NCBI RefSeq assembly: GCF_002197985.1
Contig: NZ_NBYK01000011.1
Location: 56,275 to 110,563, forward strand
Origin: Halopseudomonas aestusnigri
GTDB lineage: Bacteria > Pseudomonadota > Gammaproteobacteria > Pseudomonadales > Pseudomonadaceae
Reading direction: 5' to 3'
Length of the DNA: 54,289 bases
This document shows, piece by piece, positions 29,860 to 38,398 of the stretch. Made by a program: the position numbers and the translations under genes. The notes under the pieces are model-generated. The model was not told the origin of the DNA. It worked only from the letters and a program-made list of their open reading frames with translations, and searched no databases. The number at the start of each line of letters is the position of its first letter. The stretch's first letter is position 1.

Positions 29860-29998
29860 CACCTTTTTTAAAAAAAATTCAGGTTATTTCAATATCTTAT
29901 TTGGAGGCCGCGGAAACACTGGCTGCCGGCGGTCTGCTGGGGCAATATTGGCCGTTTTCTCGGGCAGCCCTGCCCACGGCAACAGAAGGACAGCACCC

Positions 29999-30916
29999 AT
30001 GTGGTTTCGCAATCTGCTTATCTACCGTTTCAGCCAACCCGTCCCCTTCAGCGAATCCCAGCTGATTGAGGCCCTTGAGCAGAAGCCCTCGCGCCCCTGC
30101 GCCAGTCAGGAAACCCACACCCTCGGCTGGACCACGCCCTGGGGACGTCACTCGGAAAACCGTGTAGAAGTCAGCAACGGCTACTGGCTGATCGCAATGC
30201 GCAAGGAAGAACGCATTCTCCCCGGCAGCGTTGTGAAAGACGCACTGGCAGAGAAGGTCGAGGAAATCGAGAATCGGGACGCGCGCAAGGTCTACAAGAA
30301 GGAGCGCGACACACTGAAGGACGAGATCGTGATGTCCCTGCTGCCTCGGGCCTTCACCCGCACCCAGACCACCTTCGCCTGCATCTGTCCGGCTGAAGGC
30401 TGGATCGCGGTAGACAGCTCCAGTCACAAGCGCGCCGAAGATCTGCTCAGCCTGCTGCGCGAATGCACCGGTTCCCTGCCGGTGCGGCCGCTAAACGTCA
30501 AGATCGCACCTGCCAGCTGCATGACCCAGTGGGTGAAAGACAACCAGGCACCGGAACAACTGCAGATCGGCGACGAGTGTGAGCTGCGTGACACCTCTGA
30601 AGACGGCGGCGTGGTTCGCTGCAAGCGTCAGGATCTGGCCAGCGACGAAATCCAGCTGCACCTGAGCACCGGCAAGCAGGTCAGCCAGCTGGCGCTGCAG
30701 TGGCAGGAAAAGCTTAGCTTTGTGCTTGATGACAAGCTGACCCTCAAGCGCGTCAGGTTCGAAGACCTGCTGCGTGAGGAAGCGGACGACAACGCCGGCG
30801 ATGACATGGCCAGTCAACTGGATGCCAGCTTCACCATCATGGCCAGCACCCTCAGCGAGCTGCTGCCGGCAATCACCAATGCGCTGGGTGGCGAGGACAT
30901 CCCGCAGGGTATCTGA
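29999..30916 (+). CDS. rdgC: recombination-associated protein RdgC
   Basis: RdgC is a ring-shaped DNA-binding dimer that limits RecA activity and matters when replication restarts. The 305 residues match the family length, starting [13 protein letters not shown], with [21 protein letters not shown] cut from the conserved core by similar spacing, and [16 protein letters not shown] near the end. The ATG was chosen over a long unrelated upstream extension. It runs divergently from the tRNA pair. Confidence 0.95.
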   Translation: MWFRNLLIYRFSQPVPFSESQLIEALEQKPSRPCASQETHTLGWTTPWGRHSENRVEVSNGYWLIAMRKEERILPGSVVKDALAEKVEEIENRDARKVYKKERDTLKDEIVMSLLPRAFTRTQTTFACICPAEGWIAVDSSSHKRAEDLLSLLRECTGSLPVRPLNVKIAPASCMTQWVKDNQAPEQLQIGDECELRDTSEDGGVVRCKRQDLASDEIQLHLSTGKQVSQLALQWQEKLSFVLDDKLTLKRVRFEDLLREEADDNAGDDMASQLDASFTIMASTLSELLPAITNALGGEDIPQGI

Positions 30917-30932
30917 ACCCTCTCCCTCCCTT

Positions 30933-30957
30933 TGTCGCCCCCCTGTGCGGGGCGACA
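30933..30957 (+). terminator. hairpin after rdgC
   Basis: TGTCGCCCC/GGGGCGACA forms a perfect nine-base stem with a seven-base loop 16 bases after the stop codon. It is followed by C-rich rather than U-rich sequence, so function as a terminator is uncertain. Confidence 0.5.
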
Positions 30958-30985
30958 CCCCCCAGCCCTTGGGGCATACATCAAT

Positions 30986-31020
30986 CTATCCACAAAACCT
31001 GTGGATAACAGTGTGGACAG
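30986..31020. promoter_or_regulatory. DnaA-box-like cluster
   Basis: CTATCCACA (plus), a perfect TTATCCACA (minus, 31000-31008) and CTGTCCACA (minus, 31012-31020) lie within 35 bases, followed about 45 bases on by an AT-rich stretch. The first two face each other across five bases, exactly as at 28529-28551. Confidence 0.45.
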
Positions 31021-31294
31021 CCTGCCGAAAAGTCGCCTCAGGGTATATGGAACGGGGCTACCACTTAAAATGGTTATTTTTTAACCTATTTTTTTATCTG
31101 TAAAATCAATAGGTTACGATATGGCATGAGATTTCAGTGACTTACAGCGGCTTTTGACAAAGAGATGACAGGAGTCTCGCCGGCTGTGCACAATCAAAGG
31201 GCAAGAGGCCCCCTCCAGACCAGCTCCGATGCGCCATTTCAACGCATCGGCCCTGCCCCGAACCGCTGCAAATGATCGTCTTCCGAAAGAGATG

Positions 31295-31933
31295 TCAGCC
31301 CTGATTGTCAAGCAGCCAGGCGGTTGCGTCGGCCGCCGCTGCGCTGCGCGGATAACCTCTCTGCACATAGCGCATCCGAGCCTTGGCGCGAGCCAGATCC
31401 CCCCGTTCCTGATCCAGTACGGCAAGATCGTATTCAGCCCGGGCCATACCCTCAAGGACAGCCTGCACCCGAGGCACCATCTCGGCCCGGTATCCCGACT
31501 GGGAATAGGCCCTGACAAACCCGGTCAGTGCGGCATGGGCCTCCCGACCAAGTTGCAGCTGCAGCTGGCTGTCACCGCGCGCGAGTTCGAAGCGGGCATA
31601 GGGAATCAACGCTGCCAGGTACGCGGCATAATCAGCCTCGCTGGCCTCGCCTTGCTGCCGGTAGCTGTCCACGAGAACCTGCGCCACATCGAGCCGGGCA
31701 AGGGTCAGGCACTGGTAGGCCGCCTCAAGCAGGACCGCCGGCTCCCCAAGGGCCTGCACCTGCTGCGTGAGTGCGGTATCACATTGCCCCATCGCCAGTC
31801 GTGCCCGGACATCGGCCAGCGCTGCCTCCTGGCCCTGTGAGCGCACCTGATTGCCGGCGCAGCCCGTCAGGCTCAATGCCAGAACAATCCAGCAGCCCAT
31901 TCGAGTTGTCTTCATCGTTTTCATCTCTGTCAT
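31295..31933 (-). CDS. TPR-like lipoprotein at the end of the type II secretion operon
   Basis: The 212-residue protein begins with a lipoprotein signal ending LSLTGC (Cys25 from the first ATG, or Cys19 from the ATG six codons later). The +2 residue is Ala, so it should sort to the outer membrane. The body is all alpha-helical. Its last 45 residues (YDLAVLDQERGDLARAKARM, then YVQRGYPRSAA) resemble BamD/PilF-type TPR repeats. The ATG overlaps the gspN stop (ATGA), so it is translated with the Gsp genes. I know no named Gsp component of this type. An outer-membrane pilotin for the GspD secretin is a reasonable guess. Confidence 0.8.
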   Translation of the reverse strand: MTEMKTMKTTRMGCWIVLALSLTGCAGNQVRSQGQEAALADVRARLAMGQCDTALTQQVQALGEPAVLLEAAYQCLTLARLDVAQVLVDSYRQQGEASEADYAAYLAALIPYARFELARGDSQLQLQLGREAHAALTGFVRAYSQSGYRAEMVPRVQAVLEGMARAEYDLAVLDQERGDLARAKARMRYVQRGYPRSAAAADATAWLLDNQG

Positions 31934-32682
31934 TGCAGTTGCACGCGCCAGCGCACCCAGCCGTCGGGATCAGCCCGGCCCAGCAGCTGCAGACCCGCGG
32001 CCAGATCCCGATCAGCATCGGCCCGGGCAAGCAGCCGGGTATCGAGTTTCAGCGGTTTGGCCGGTTGCCAGCGGGCGGTACCGGCCAGGCCCAGGGGGCC
32101 ACCATTGTCTGCGAGATTCATCACCAGCCAGCCGTTTTCCGCCGCCAGATCGGCACCCAGATTCCCTAGCGCGAGGGGGCTTGGCAGCCCGCCACCGGCA
32201 TCCTGCCAGGCAATCCGTCCACTGGCCTCGGTTACCTTGCGCAGATCCGCCAGGGTCAGCCTGGGAATATCCAGCAGCCAGTCTCCCTGCAACACAAACG
32301 GCGCCTTGTTCACCTGCGCCATACTGGCAGCGCTGAGGCGACCACGCACGCCTTCCAGCGACAGCCGGTCGACGGCCATACGCAATACCGCCTGTACCTG
32401 ACCGTCACGCGGCCGCCAATTCAGATCCAGTTCAAGCTCACCCGCCAACAGCCCCGCAGGCTGCCAACGCCACTCCAGGGCACCCTGATCAATGCCATCA
32501 ACCTGCAGGCGCGCCAGGCTGCCGCGCCACAGCGTACCGGTCAACCCGTCCAGCTCAACCTTCACCGGCAGGTGGGGTTGTACCTGCCGCCAGACCAGCT
32601 GCGCCGGGAGATTGCTGATCAGCGTCGCGAGCAGGACCAGACTTGCCAACAACCAGAGCCGTCGCCCTTTCAGCCAGCCCAT
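31930..32682 (-). CDS. gspN: type II secretion protein GspN
   Basis: The 250-residue protein has a single N-terminal membrane segment (WLLASLVLLATLISNLPA region, about 9-26) and a long periplasmic part. The part beginning VWRQVQPHLPVKVELDGLTG, with GTLWRGSLARL, is typical of GspN. GspN is an accessory inner-membrane protein that is missing from many systems, including the P. aeruginosa xcp operon as I recall it. The start overlaps the gspM stop (TGATG). Its exact role in secretion is unsettled. Confidence 0.87.
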   Translation of the reverse strand: MGWLKGRRLWLLASLVLLATLISNLPAQLVWRQVQPHLPVKVELDGLTGTLWRGSLARLQVDGIDQGALEWRWQPAGLLAGELELDLNWRPRDGQVQAVLRMAVDRLSLEGVRGRLSAASMAQVNKAPFVLQGDWLLDIPRLTLADLRKVTEASGRIAWQDAGGGLPSPLALGNLGADLAAENGWLVMNLADNGGPLGLAGTARWQPAKPLKLDTRLLARADADRDLAAGLQLLGRADPDGWVRWRVQLQ

Positions 32683-33167
32683 CAGCGACGCTCCAGCAAC
32701 AGACGTGCAGACACCTGACCGGCAGCATGCTGGCCCTCGATCATCAGTTCACTGACCCGCAGCCCCTGCCGCTGCTCCAGCTCCGCGAGCCACCCCATGA
32801 GCGCATCAAAACCGACCGCGTCCATGATCAGCCGGGCGCCCTCGCCTTCGGGTTGTACCCGGGTGAGCGCGGAGCGCAGGCCCGCCGCATTGGCCGAGAC
32901 CTCGATCAGTGTCAGCACCGAGCCACCTGCTCCGGGCAGCGCCGGGGCACGCTGCTCCAGACGTGCCCGTCGACGCACGTCATCCGCCACCTGCTCCATC
33001 CAGACCGCCTCCGCCGACAGTCTGGCGACGTCACTGCGCAGTGCACTGCGACCTTGCAGCAGCGGCTCCCAGACCGCGACCCAGGCGAGGATCAGGCCCA
33101 ATGCCACTGCGCCCAACACGAGAATACGACGCTCCCTCGGCGCCAGCCCTGCCCACCATGCCTTCAT
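32682..33167 (-). CDS. gspM: type II secretion protein GspM
   Basis: GspM is a bitopic inner-membrane protein that pairs with GspL in the assembly platform. The 161 residues have a short cytosolic start (MKAWWAGLAPRERR), one membrane helix (about 15-35) and a periplasmic ferredoxin-like domain. It overlaps gspL by four bases (ATGA) and gspN by one base. Confidence 0.88.
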   Translation of the reverse strand: MKAWWAGLAPRERRILVLGAVALGLILAWVAVWEPLLQGRSALRSDVARLSAEAVWMEQVADDVRRRARLEQRAPALPGAGGSVLTLIEVSANAAGLRSALTRVQPEGEGARLIMDAVGFDALMGWLAELEQRQGLRVSELMIEGQHAAGQVSARLLLERR

Positions 33168-34360
33168 GATCCGCTCCTGGAAATACGCAGCCGCGCGGTC
33201 ACCGCGCCGCTGTCCGAATCGGCTCCGAGCAGGCTTTCGCTCATGCCTTCGGTCGCAGCCAGAGCCGCACGTAACTGTTCGAGATCGGCAAAGGTCGCGA
33301 CCTGCAGGTCGACCTCCAGTTCATCGCTGCCCGCACGCACCTGTTTCACCTGAACACCCTGCTGCTGCGCCACCGCATGGTAGAGCGCATACAGCAACTG
33401 ACCGGCGCCGGACTGATCGTCGCCGCCCGCAACAGTCCCCAGCCGCTGACGGAACTGCATCACCGGGTCCAGCATGGGCTCGCCCGGCAAGGCATCGGAA
33501 AAACTGCGATCGATACGGGCCTGCAGCAGAGTGCGCTGCTGCTCCAGGGCGATACGCTCAGCTGCCAGCACACCGATACCAAGCACCAGCACCGCCGCCA
33601 GCGCCAGCAGGGCCGGGCGCATGGCCCGCCACGGGGGCGGAGCCATGCTGACCGCATAGGGCCCGGACAGCAGATTGAAGTCGGCGGTCATCAGCACCGA
33701 CAGCAGCGGCAAGGTAGTCTCGCTCCGGGTAACAATCACGCCCGTTGGCAACACCGATGCCAGCTCCGCCGCCTGAGCACCCGCGAGCTCGACACTGCGC
33801 TCGACCTCGGGCAGTTCAAGCAGGCGCTTGCGCAGCCACAGGGCAAGCATGCCCGTCTCCAGCAACACAGCCTCTGCGGCACTGTCGCTGACCAGCCAGC
33901 GCGTGTCCTGCGGCAATGGGGAGGCCTGCACCCGCAACCCGGAGGCTGGCACCGCAGCAGCCGGCACAGCGGTTACCGGCGAAATGGCCTCCAGACGCAG
34001 GCCGGCGTCGGCAAAGCGCACCAGCCAGTCATCGAGCAGTTGCCGTTCAACCACCACCGCACTGATACGCCCGTCGCTGCGGCGGGGCCCCATGACAATG
34101 TGCAGTTCATCCAGATCCTGGCTTAGCTGGTCTTCCAGGGCATAGGGCAACGCCGCCCTGAGTGCGGCCGCCCGTTGCGCAGGCAGGTTGGCGCGCACCA
34201 GATTGACGCCATCAGCCAGCAGCGCCCTGACGCGCTCTCCCGGGTAGCGTCCCTGCAGCACGGCGAGCGTATCGCAGCCCTGATCCCGAATCTGCCCATC
34301 CCGTTCCAGATGCCACCAGTGCAGCGGCTGGTCGGGGTTGCTCAACAGCACTATCAGCAT
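33164..34360 (-). CDS. gspL: type II secretion protein GspL
   Basis: GspL anchors the GspE ATPase to the inner membrane. The 398-residue product has an actin-like cytosolic domain (about 1-240), one membrane helix (AMRPALLALAAVLVLGIGVL region) and a periplasmic ferredoxin-like domain. The ATG giving MLIVLLSNPDQPLHWWH fits the family; the 50-codon upstream extension overlaps gspK and is rejected. It starts 19 bases after gspK. Confidence 0.9.
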   Translation of the reverse strand: MLIVLLSNPDQPLHWWHLERDGQIRDQGCDTLAVLQGRYPGERVRALLADGVNLVRANLPAQRAAALRAALPYALEDQLSQDLDELHIVMGPRRSDGRISAVVVERQLLDDWLVRFADAGLRLEAISPVTAVPAAAVPASGLRVQASPLPQDTRWLVSDSAAEAVLLETGMLALWLRKRLLELPEVERSVELAGAQAAELASVLPTGVIVTRSETTLPLLSVLMTADFNLLSGPYAVSMAPPPWRAMRPALLALAAVLVLGIGVLAAERIALEQQRTLLQARIDRSFSDALPGEPMLDPVMQFRQRLGTVAGGDDQSGAGQLLYALYHAVAQQQGVQVKQVRAGSDELEVDLQVATFADLEQLRAALAATEGMSESLLGADSDSGAVTARLRISRSGS

Positions 34361-34379
34361 GCCTAGCTTCCTGTGGTCA

Positions 34380-35180
34380 TTACGGCTCGCAGGCCGACTG
34401 TTCGCGCAACACGACTTTGCCATTGGGCGCGTCGAGCAGCGTACATTGATAGAAATTGCGTTCACCGAAGTGCGCAACAATCTGCAACCGCATGAACCAC
34501 GGTGCATCATCGCCGGGCTGCGTACGGTCGCTGAAAACCGCCTTGATCAGGTCACTGCTGCGCTCCACGTCAATCGGGCTCTGATCGGACGGGTAAGCGG
34601 TAACGTAGGGTGCCAGCGCCTGCCAGGCCTCGGCGCTCATACCGTTGACCGAGGCCAGCTCGGAAGCGACCAGCATGGTGCGGTTGGCCGACAGGCGCGG
34701 CGGGGCCTGCAATTGATAAATCGGATCATCGGTTTCGGGATTCATCCAGTCCGTGACGGCCAGCGCCAGCTGGCTGCCGGCGGGCATGGCAACGCCTGAA
34801 TCCTGAGCAACCCGGTCAACCAGCCGGGCAAACTCGGCCTGCAGATCCTCATTACCAGACGCCAGCGCGTTGAGATTGAATCGGCAGCGCATGTTGTCCA
34901 GCGTTGCCTGCAGGCGCACCTGATCGACCTCAAACGGCAACACGGGTGACAGGCAGGTATCCCACATCAGCTCATCTGCATCTTCCACCTGCTCCAGCAC
35001 CTGCAACACCATTTTCTCGGCACCCAGCGCAATCTCCCGCGACAGGTCACGCTCGAACACCGCGCTGCTGCGCCGAATATCCGCCTGACCGCGCATTGCC
35101 ATGCCGACCGCCGCGGTGACCGCCAGGGCGACAATCAGCAACGCGGTAATCAGCGCCACACCCTGCTCTCTGCGTTTCAT
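34380..35180 (-). CDS. gspK: type II secretion minor pseudopilin GspK
   Basis: GspK caps the pseudopilus tip with GspI and GspJ. The prepilin leader is short (MKRREQG), followed by the hydrophobic helix VALITALLIVALAVTAAVG, and unlike other pseudopilins it lacks Glu at +5, as expected for GspK. The body (266 residues) contains the large alpha domain insertion typical of this tip subunit. It overlaps gspJ by four bases. Confidence 0.9.
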   Translation of the reverse strand: MKRREQGVALITALLIVALAVTAAVGMAMRGQADIRRSSAVFERDLSREIALGAEKMVLQVLEQVEDADELMWDTCLSPVLPFEVDQVRLQATLDNMRCRFNLNALASGNEDLQAEFARLVDRVAQDSGVAMPAGSQLALAVTDWMNPETDDPIYQLQAPPRLSANRTMLVASELASVNGMSAEAWQALAPYVTAYPSDQSPIDVERSSDLIKAVFSDRTQPGDDAPWFMRLQIVAHFGERNFYQCTLLDAPNGKVVLREQSACEP

Positions 35181-35803
35181 TGGCCCACCGCAATCAGGCG
35201 ACGAATCACTCCCAGACGAGGGATGTCCAGCTGGACCTCGACCGCCAGCGGCAACTGGGTGGACTCGGGGTCGAGATCCGCTGGCGGCCAGCTGTCGAGC
35301 CGCTCCAATCCGCTGGCTCCCCGCACGATGAAACGGAAGCCGGTTTCCACCCCGAGACGCTCGTCTTCAGCCACCAGATCGGCAAAGGGCTGCAGACGCA
35401 CACTGTCGGCATCGGCTACGTCCACACCGGGCCACAACTCCCGCTCCAGCCCGCGCTCGGTCAACCGCCAGGCGGTGCGACGCAGGCGTTGCTCGCCGCC
35501 GGCGCCCGCCCGCACGAGCTCCAGCAGCGGCTGCTCATTACCGGCCAGCAGGCGCAGCGGCGGCAGGCGATCGCCGAACTCGTCACGCACACGCACGTCC
35601 ACCAGCTGGGCCAGATCCCGCTCCAGCACACTCAGACTGACCTGCAGATCCGCCAGCTGGCCGGCATGCCCGCGACTGACCTCATTGGCCTCCAGCACGG
35701 CACGCAGGCCCTGATAGGCCACCACGCTCATGACCGCAAACAGCAGCATCGCCACCAGCAGCTCAAGCAGGGTAAAACCTCGCTGTGCGCTGACCGGCTT
35801 CAT
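35177..35803 (-). CDS. gspJ: type II secretion minor pseudopilin GspJ
   Basis: The prepilin signal MKPVSAQRGFTLLELLVAML (208 residues in total) has the Gly-Phe cleavage site and Glu at +5. GspJ is part of the tip complex. Its start overlaps the gspI stop by four bases, so the minor pseudopilins are translated as a coupled set. Confidence 0.92.
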   Translation of the reverse strand: MKPVSAQRGFTLLELLVAMLLFAVMSVVAYQGLRAVLEANEVSRGHAGQLADLQVSLSVLERDLAQLVDVRVRDEFGDRLPPLRLLAGNEQPLLELVRAGAGGEQRLRRTAWRLTERGLERELWPGVDVADADSVRLQPFADLVAEDERLGVETGFRFIVRGASGLERLDSWPPADLDPESTQLPLAVEVQLDIPRLGVIRRLIAVGQ

Positions 35804-36189
35804 GGCAGCACAAACCCGCTGACCAGCGCACGCTGATCGCTTTCATCGCCGGGCAACAGCCATAGACGAATATCAATTCGCTTGACCGCCGGCAGCGGAA
35901 ACGGCGAGATCGCGGTGTAATCGCTGATCCTGGCACGGTAGCCAAAACGGTAAGGCCCCATCCCGGTTTCCCCGTTCAGCTCACCGTCGGTCGCCGGACG
36001 CATGCCTGATTCATATTCGGCCAGCAGGTTGCTGCCGGCCCAATGGGCCAAGGTACGCTCCTGAAGATACGCCGTGTTGCGGGCATGATCGCTGCCCGCC
36101 TTGACCAGCGCCCCGAGCGCGACCGCCAGCACGGTCAACGCGACCAGAACTTCCAGCAGGGTAAAACCGCGACTGCTATGGACGTTCAC
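35800..36189 (-). CDS. gspI: type II secretion minor pseudopilin GspI
   Basis: The 129-residue prepilin has the leader SSRGFTLLEVLVALTVLAVA with the Gly-Phe site and Glu +5. The only suitable start is a GTG, which lies 14 bases inside gspH. GspI nucleates the pseudopilus tip. Confidence 0.92.
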   Translation of the reverse strand: MNVHSSRGFTLLEVLVALTVLAVALGALVKAGSDHARNTAYLQERTLAHWAGSNLLAEYESGMRPATDGELNGETGMGPYRFGYRARISDYTAISPFPLPAVKRIDIRLWLLPGDESDQRALVSGFVLP

Positions 36190-36712
36190 TGAGCACCTCG
36201 ATATGGCCGGTCAACTCAACCTGAATAAAGCGCTCCAGACTATGTTCGCGTGCCCGCAGGACAATCAGGCCCGGCGTCATCTCGCCGGTGTTGCTCAGCC
36301 GCAGCTGAGGGGTCCAGACCCGGCTGGACGACAGGCTGCGGGGCTGATCGGAGGCTTCAAAATCCAGCTCGATCAGGCCCTCGGTCACCCGATGCAGGCC
36401 CAGCTGCGCGTCATTTACCGGCTGCCACTCGCGGGTGGCGTCATCAAGCAGGACCAGGTCCAGCATGCTGTAGCTGTCGCGCCGAATCCCCAGCGCCCGC
36501 TCGCTGCCGCCACTGATCAGCAACTCGTCACGGGCCAGCTTGAGCACCGTAGCCAGCCGATCAGCCTCGCGGCGCAGTTCGCGCTCCGCCCCGTCACCCA
36601 GCGACAGCGTCGCCAGCCCCGCCATCACCCCGATCAGCACCAGAACAATCAGTACCTCAAACAGGGTGAAGCCGGTCTGGCGCGAAGGCGCAGATGGGTG
36701 ACCAACTCGCAT
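36176..36712 (-). CDS. gspH: type II secretion minor pseudopilin GspH
   Basis: The prepilin leader ends RQTGFTLFEVLIVLVLIG, with Glu +5. The 178 residues include a variable beta-rich body. GspH links the tip complex to the GspG shaft. It starts five bases after the gspG stop. Confidence 0.92.
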   Translation of the reverse strand: MRVGHPSAPSRQTGFTLFEVLIVLVLIGVMAGLATLSLGDGAERELRREADRLATVLKLARDELLISGGSERALGIRRDSYSMLDLVLLDDATREWQPVNDAQLGLHRVTEGLIELDFEASDQPRSLSSSRVWTPQLRLSNTGEMTPGLIVLRAREHSLERFIQVELTGHIEVLSERP

Positions 36713-36717
36713 GACTG

Positions 36718-37185
36718 TCAGCGCTCGTCTTCTTGATCCAGATTCCAGTTGCCGATATCGGCAGCGCTGTCAGTGCCACCGCTGCGGCCGTCGGAGCCGA
36801 AGCTGTAGAGATCAAACAGACGACCGTCGCGACCCGGGTTCTGATACTGGTAGGCGTTGCCCCACGGATCCTGCTGCAGGCGATCCAGGTAGCCGCCCTT
36901 GCGCCAGTTGCGCGGCGCATTCTGGCCGGTGGGCTCCTGCACCAGGGCGCGCAGACCCTGTTCGGTGGTCGGATAGCTGAAGTTATCCAGTCGATACAGA
37001 TTCAGCGCACTTTCGATGGCACGAATGTCACTCTGCACCTTGGTGATACGTGCCTGGTCCGGCCGGTCCATGACCCGCGGCACCACCACCGCCGCCAAAA
37101 TCCCGAGGATGACTACCACAACCATCACTTCAATCAGGGTAAAACCGCGCTGCGCGGCACGGCGTACGTGGTTATTGCTCATCAT
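36718..37185 (-). CDS. gspG: type II secretion major pseudopilin GspG
   Basis: GspG polymerises into the pseudopilus shaft that pushes cargo through the secretin. The leader AAQRGFTLIEVMVVVVILGI has the Gly-Phe site and Glu +5, and the C-terminal region carries the conserved DPWGNAYQYQNPG calcium-site segment. I start at the ATG overlapping the gspF stop (TGATG); a TTG one codon earlier and a second ATG one codon later are alternatives. The prepilin peptidase that must process it is not in the window. Confidence 0.95.
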   Translation of the reverse strand: MMSNNHVRRAAQRGFTLIEVMVVVVILGILAAVVVPRVMDRPDQARITKVQSDIRAIESALNLYRLDNFSYPTTEQGLRALVQEPTGQNAPRNWRKGGYLDRLQQDPWGNAYQYQNPGRDGRLFDLYSFGSDGRSGGTDSAADIGNWNLDQEDER

Positions 37186-38396
37186 CAATTCACCAGTTGG
37201 TTGAGTTCAAAGATTGGCAGCAGAATCGCCAGTACAATCACCAGCACTACCGCGCCCATGGTCAGAATCAGCAGCGGCTCGAAAACACCCATCACCATGG
37301 CGATACGCGCCTCGAGCTCGCGCTCCTGGGTTTCCGCCGCCCGCTCCAGCATGTCGTCGAGGGTGCCGCTGCTTTCACCGCTCTTGATCAGGCTCAGGGT
37401 CATCGCCGGGAAATAGCCACTGCGCTCCAGCGCCAGCCCGACTCCGGCCCCCTCGCGCACACGCTGGGCCGCCTCGCTGACCGCCTCGCGCATCGGCAAG
37501 TTGGTGATCACACTGGCACTCATGTTCAACGCATCAAGCAGCGGCACACCGCTGGCGGCCAAAATGTTCAGGGTGCGGGCAAAGCGCGCGGTGTTGAGAC
37601 CGCGGGTCAGGCGGCCAATCAGCGGCAGCCGCAGCAGCAGATCATGCCAGCGCCGCTGATAGGCAGGCCGCTGCAACAGGGTGCGCAGGCCATAGCCCAA
37701 CCCTCCAAGTATCAGCAGCATCAGCAGACCCCAGTCGCGCAGGGTATCGCTGACCGCGATCAGCATGCGGGTCAACAGCGGCAACTGCTGATTCATGCCG
37801 TCAAACACCTTGACCACCTCCGGCACTACATAGGTCAGCAGCGCCACCGTTACCAGCAGCGCGACGCAGGTCAGGATGGCCGGATAAAACATCGCCAGCT
37901 GGATTTTCTGGCGCATGGCGTTCTGCGCTTCAACGTTATCAGCCAGTCGCTCCAGCACCAGATCCAGCCGCCCCGCCTGCTCACCGGCAGCGATGGTGGT
38001 GCGATAGATGACCGGGAACACCGAGGGAAATTCGCCGAGCGCGTGGGCCAGTGGCAAACCTTCCATCACCCGCGTACGCACCGCTGTCAGCGCCGAGCGC
38101 ACCTTGGGCGATTCACTCTGCCGCGCCACCGTGGCCAGCACTTCCTCAATCGGCAGGCCGGCGCGCGCCAGGGTTGCCATCTGCCGGGTAGCCAGGGCAA
38201 GTTCCAGCGGCTTGATGCGCTGCTGCAGCACCGGCATGCGCAAGACCGCTGCACGCTCGGCCACCTGGCTGACACTCATTGGTGTCAGCCCCTGCTCACG
38301 CAGCCGGCCGCGGACCTGACGGGGCGAATCCCCCTCCTCTACGCCCTTGCGGGTGCGGCCGCTGGCGTCCAGCGCGGTATATTCGAAGGCCGGCAC
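37185..38396 (-). CDS. gspF: type II secretion inner-membrane protein GspF
   Basis: GspF is the polytopic core of the assembly platform. The 403 residues contain two copies of the GspF domain, with LARAGLPIEEVLATVARQSE and NILAASGVPLLDALNMS as the paired signatures, and three membrane helices. It starts with GTG (P-A-F-E-Y-T-A-L-D follows), two bases after the gspE stop. Confidence 0.94.
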   Translation of the reverse strand: MPAFEYTALDASGRTRKGVEEGDSPRQVRGRLREQGLTPMSVSQVAERAAVLRMPVLQQRIKPLELALATRQMATLARAGLPIEEVLATVARQSESPKVRSALTAVRTRVMEGLPLAHALGEFPSVFPVIYRTTIAAGEQAGRLDLVLERLADNVEAQNAMRQKIQLAMFYPAILTCVALLVTVALLTYVVPEVVKVFDGMNQQLPLLTRMLIAVSDTLRDWGLLMLLILGGLGYGLRTLLQRPAYQRRWHDLLLRLPLIGRLTRGLNTARFARTLNILAASGVPLLDALNMSASVITNLPMREAVSEAAQRVREGAGVGLALERSGYFPAMTLSLIKSGESSGTLDDMLERAAETQERELEARIAMVMGVFEPLLILTMGAVVLVIVLAILLPIFELNQLVN

Positions 38397-38398
38397 GG

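Larger units (their letters stand above)
30917..31294. other. 378-base gene-free region after rdgC
   Basis: No credible gene is seen. In order it holds: a 9-bp GC hairpin (30933-30957), a three-member DnaA-box-like cluster, an AT-rich stretch (about 31066-31125) with the inverted repeat AACCTATT/AATAGGTT at 31083-31090 and 31108-31115, and a hairpin CCGATGCG/CGCATCGG (31226-31250) before the end of the type II secretion operon. Confidence 0.6.

Noticed and set aside
30986..31125. Possible chromosomal replication origin
   Set aside because: Only three DnaA-like boxes and no dnaA, dnaN, gidA or rpmH nearby; treated as a minor DnaA-binding site candidate instead.
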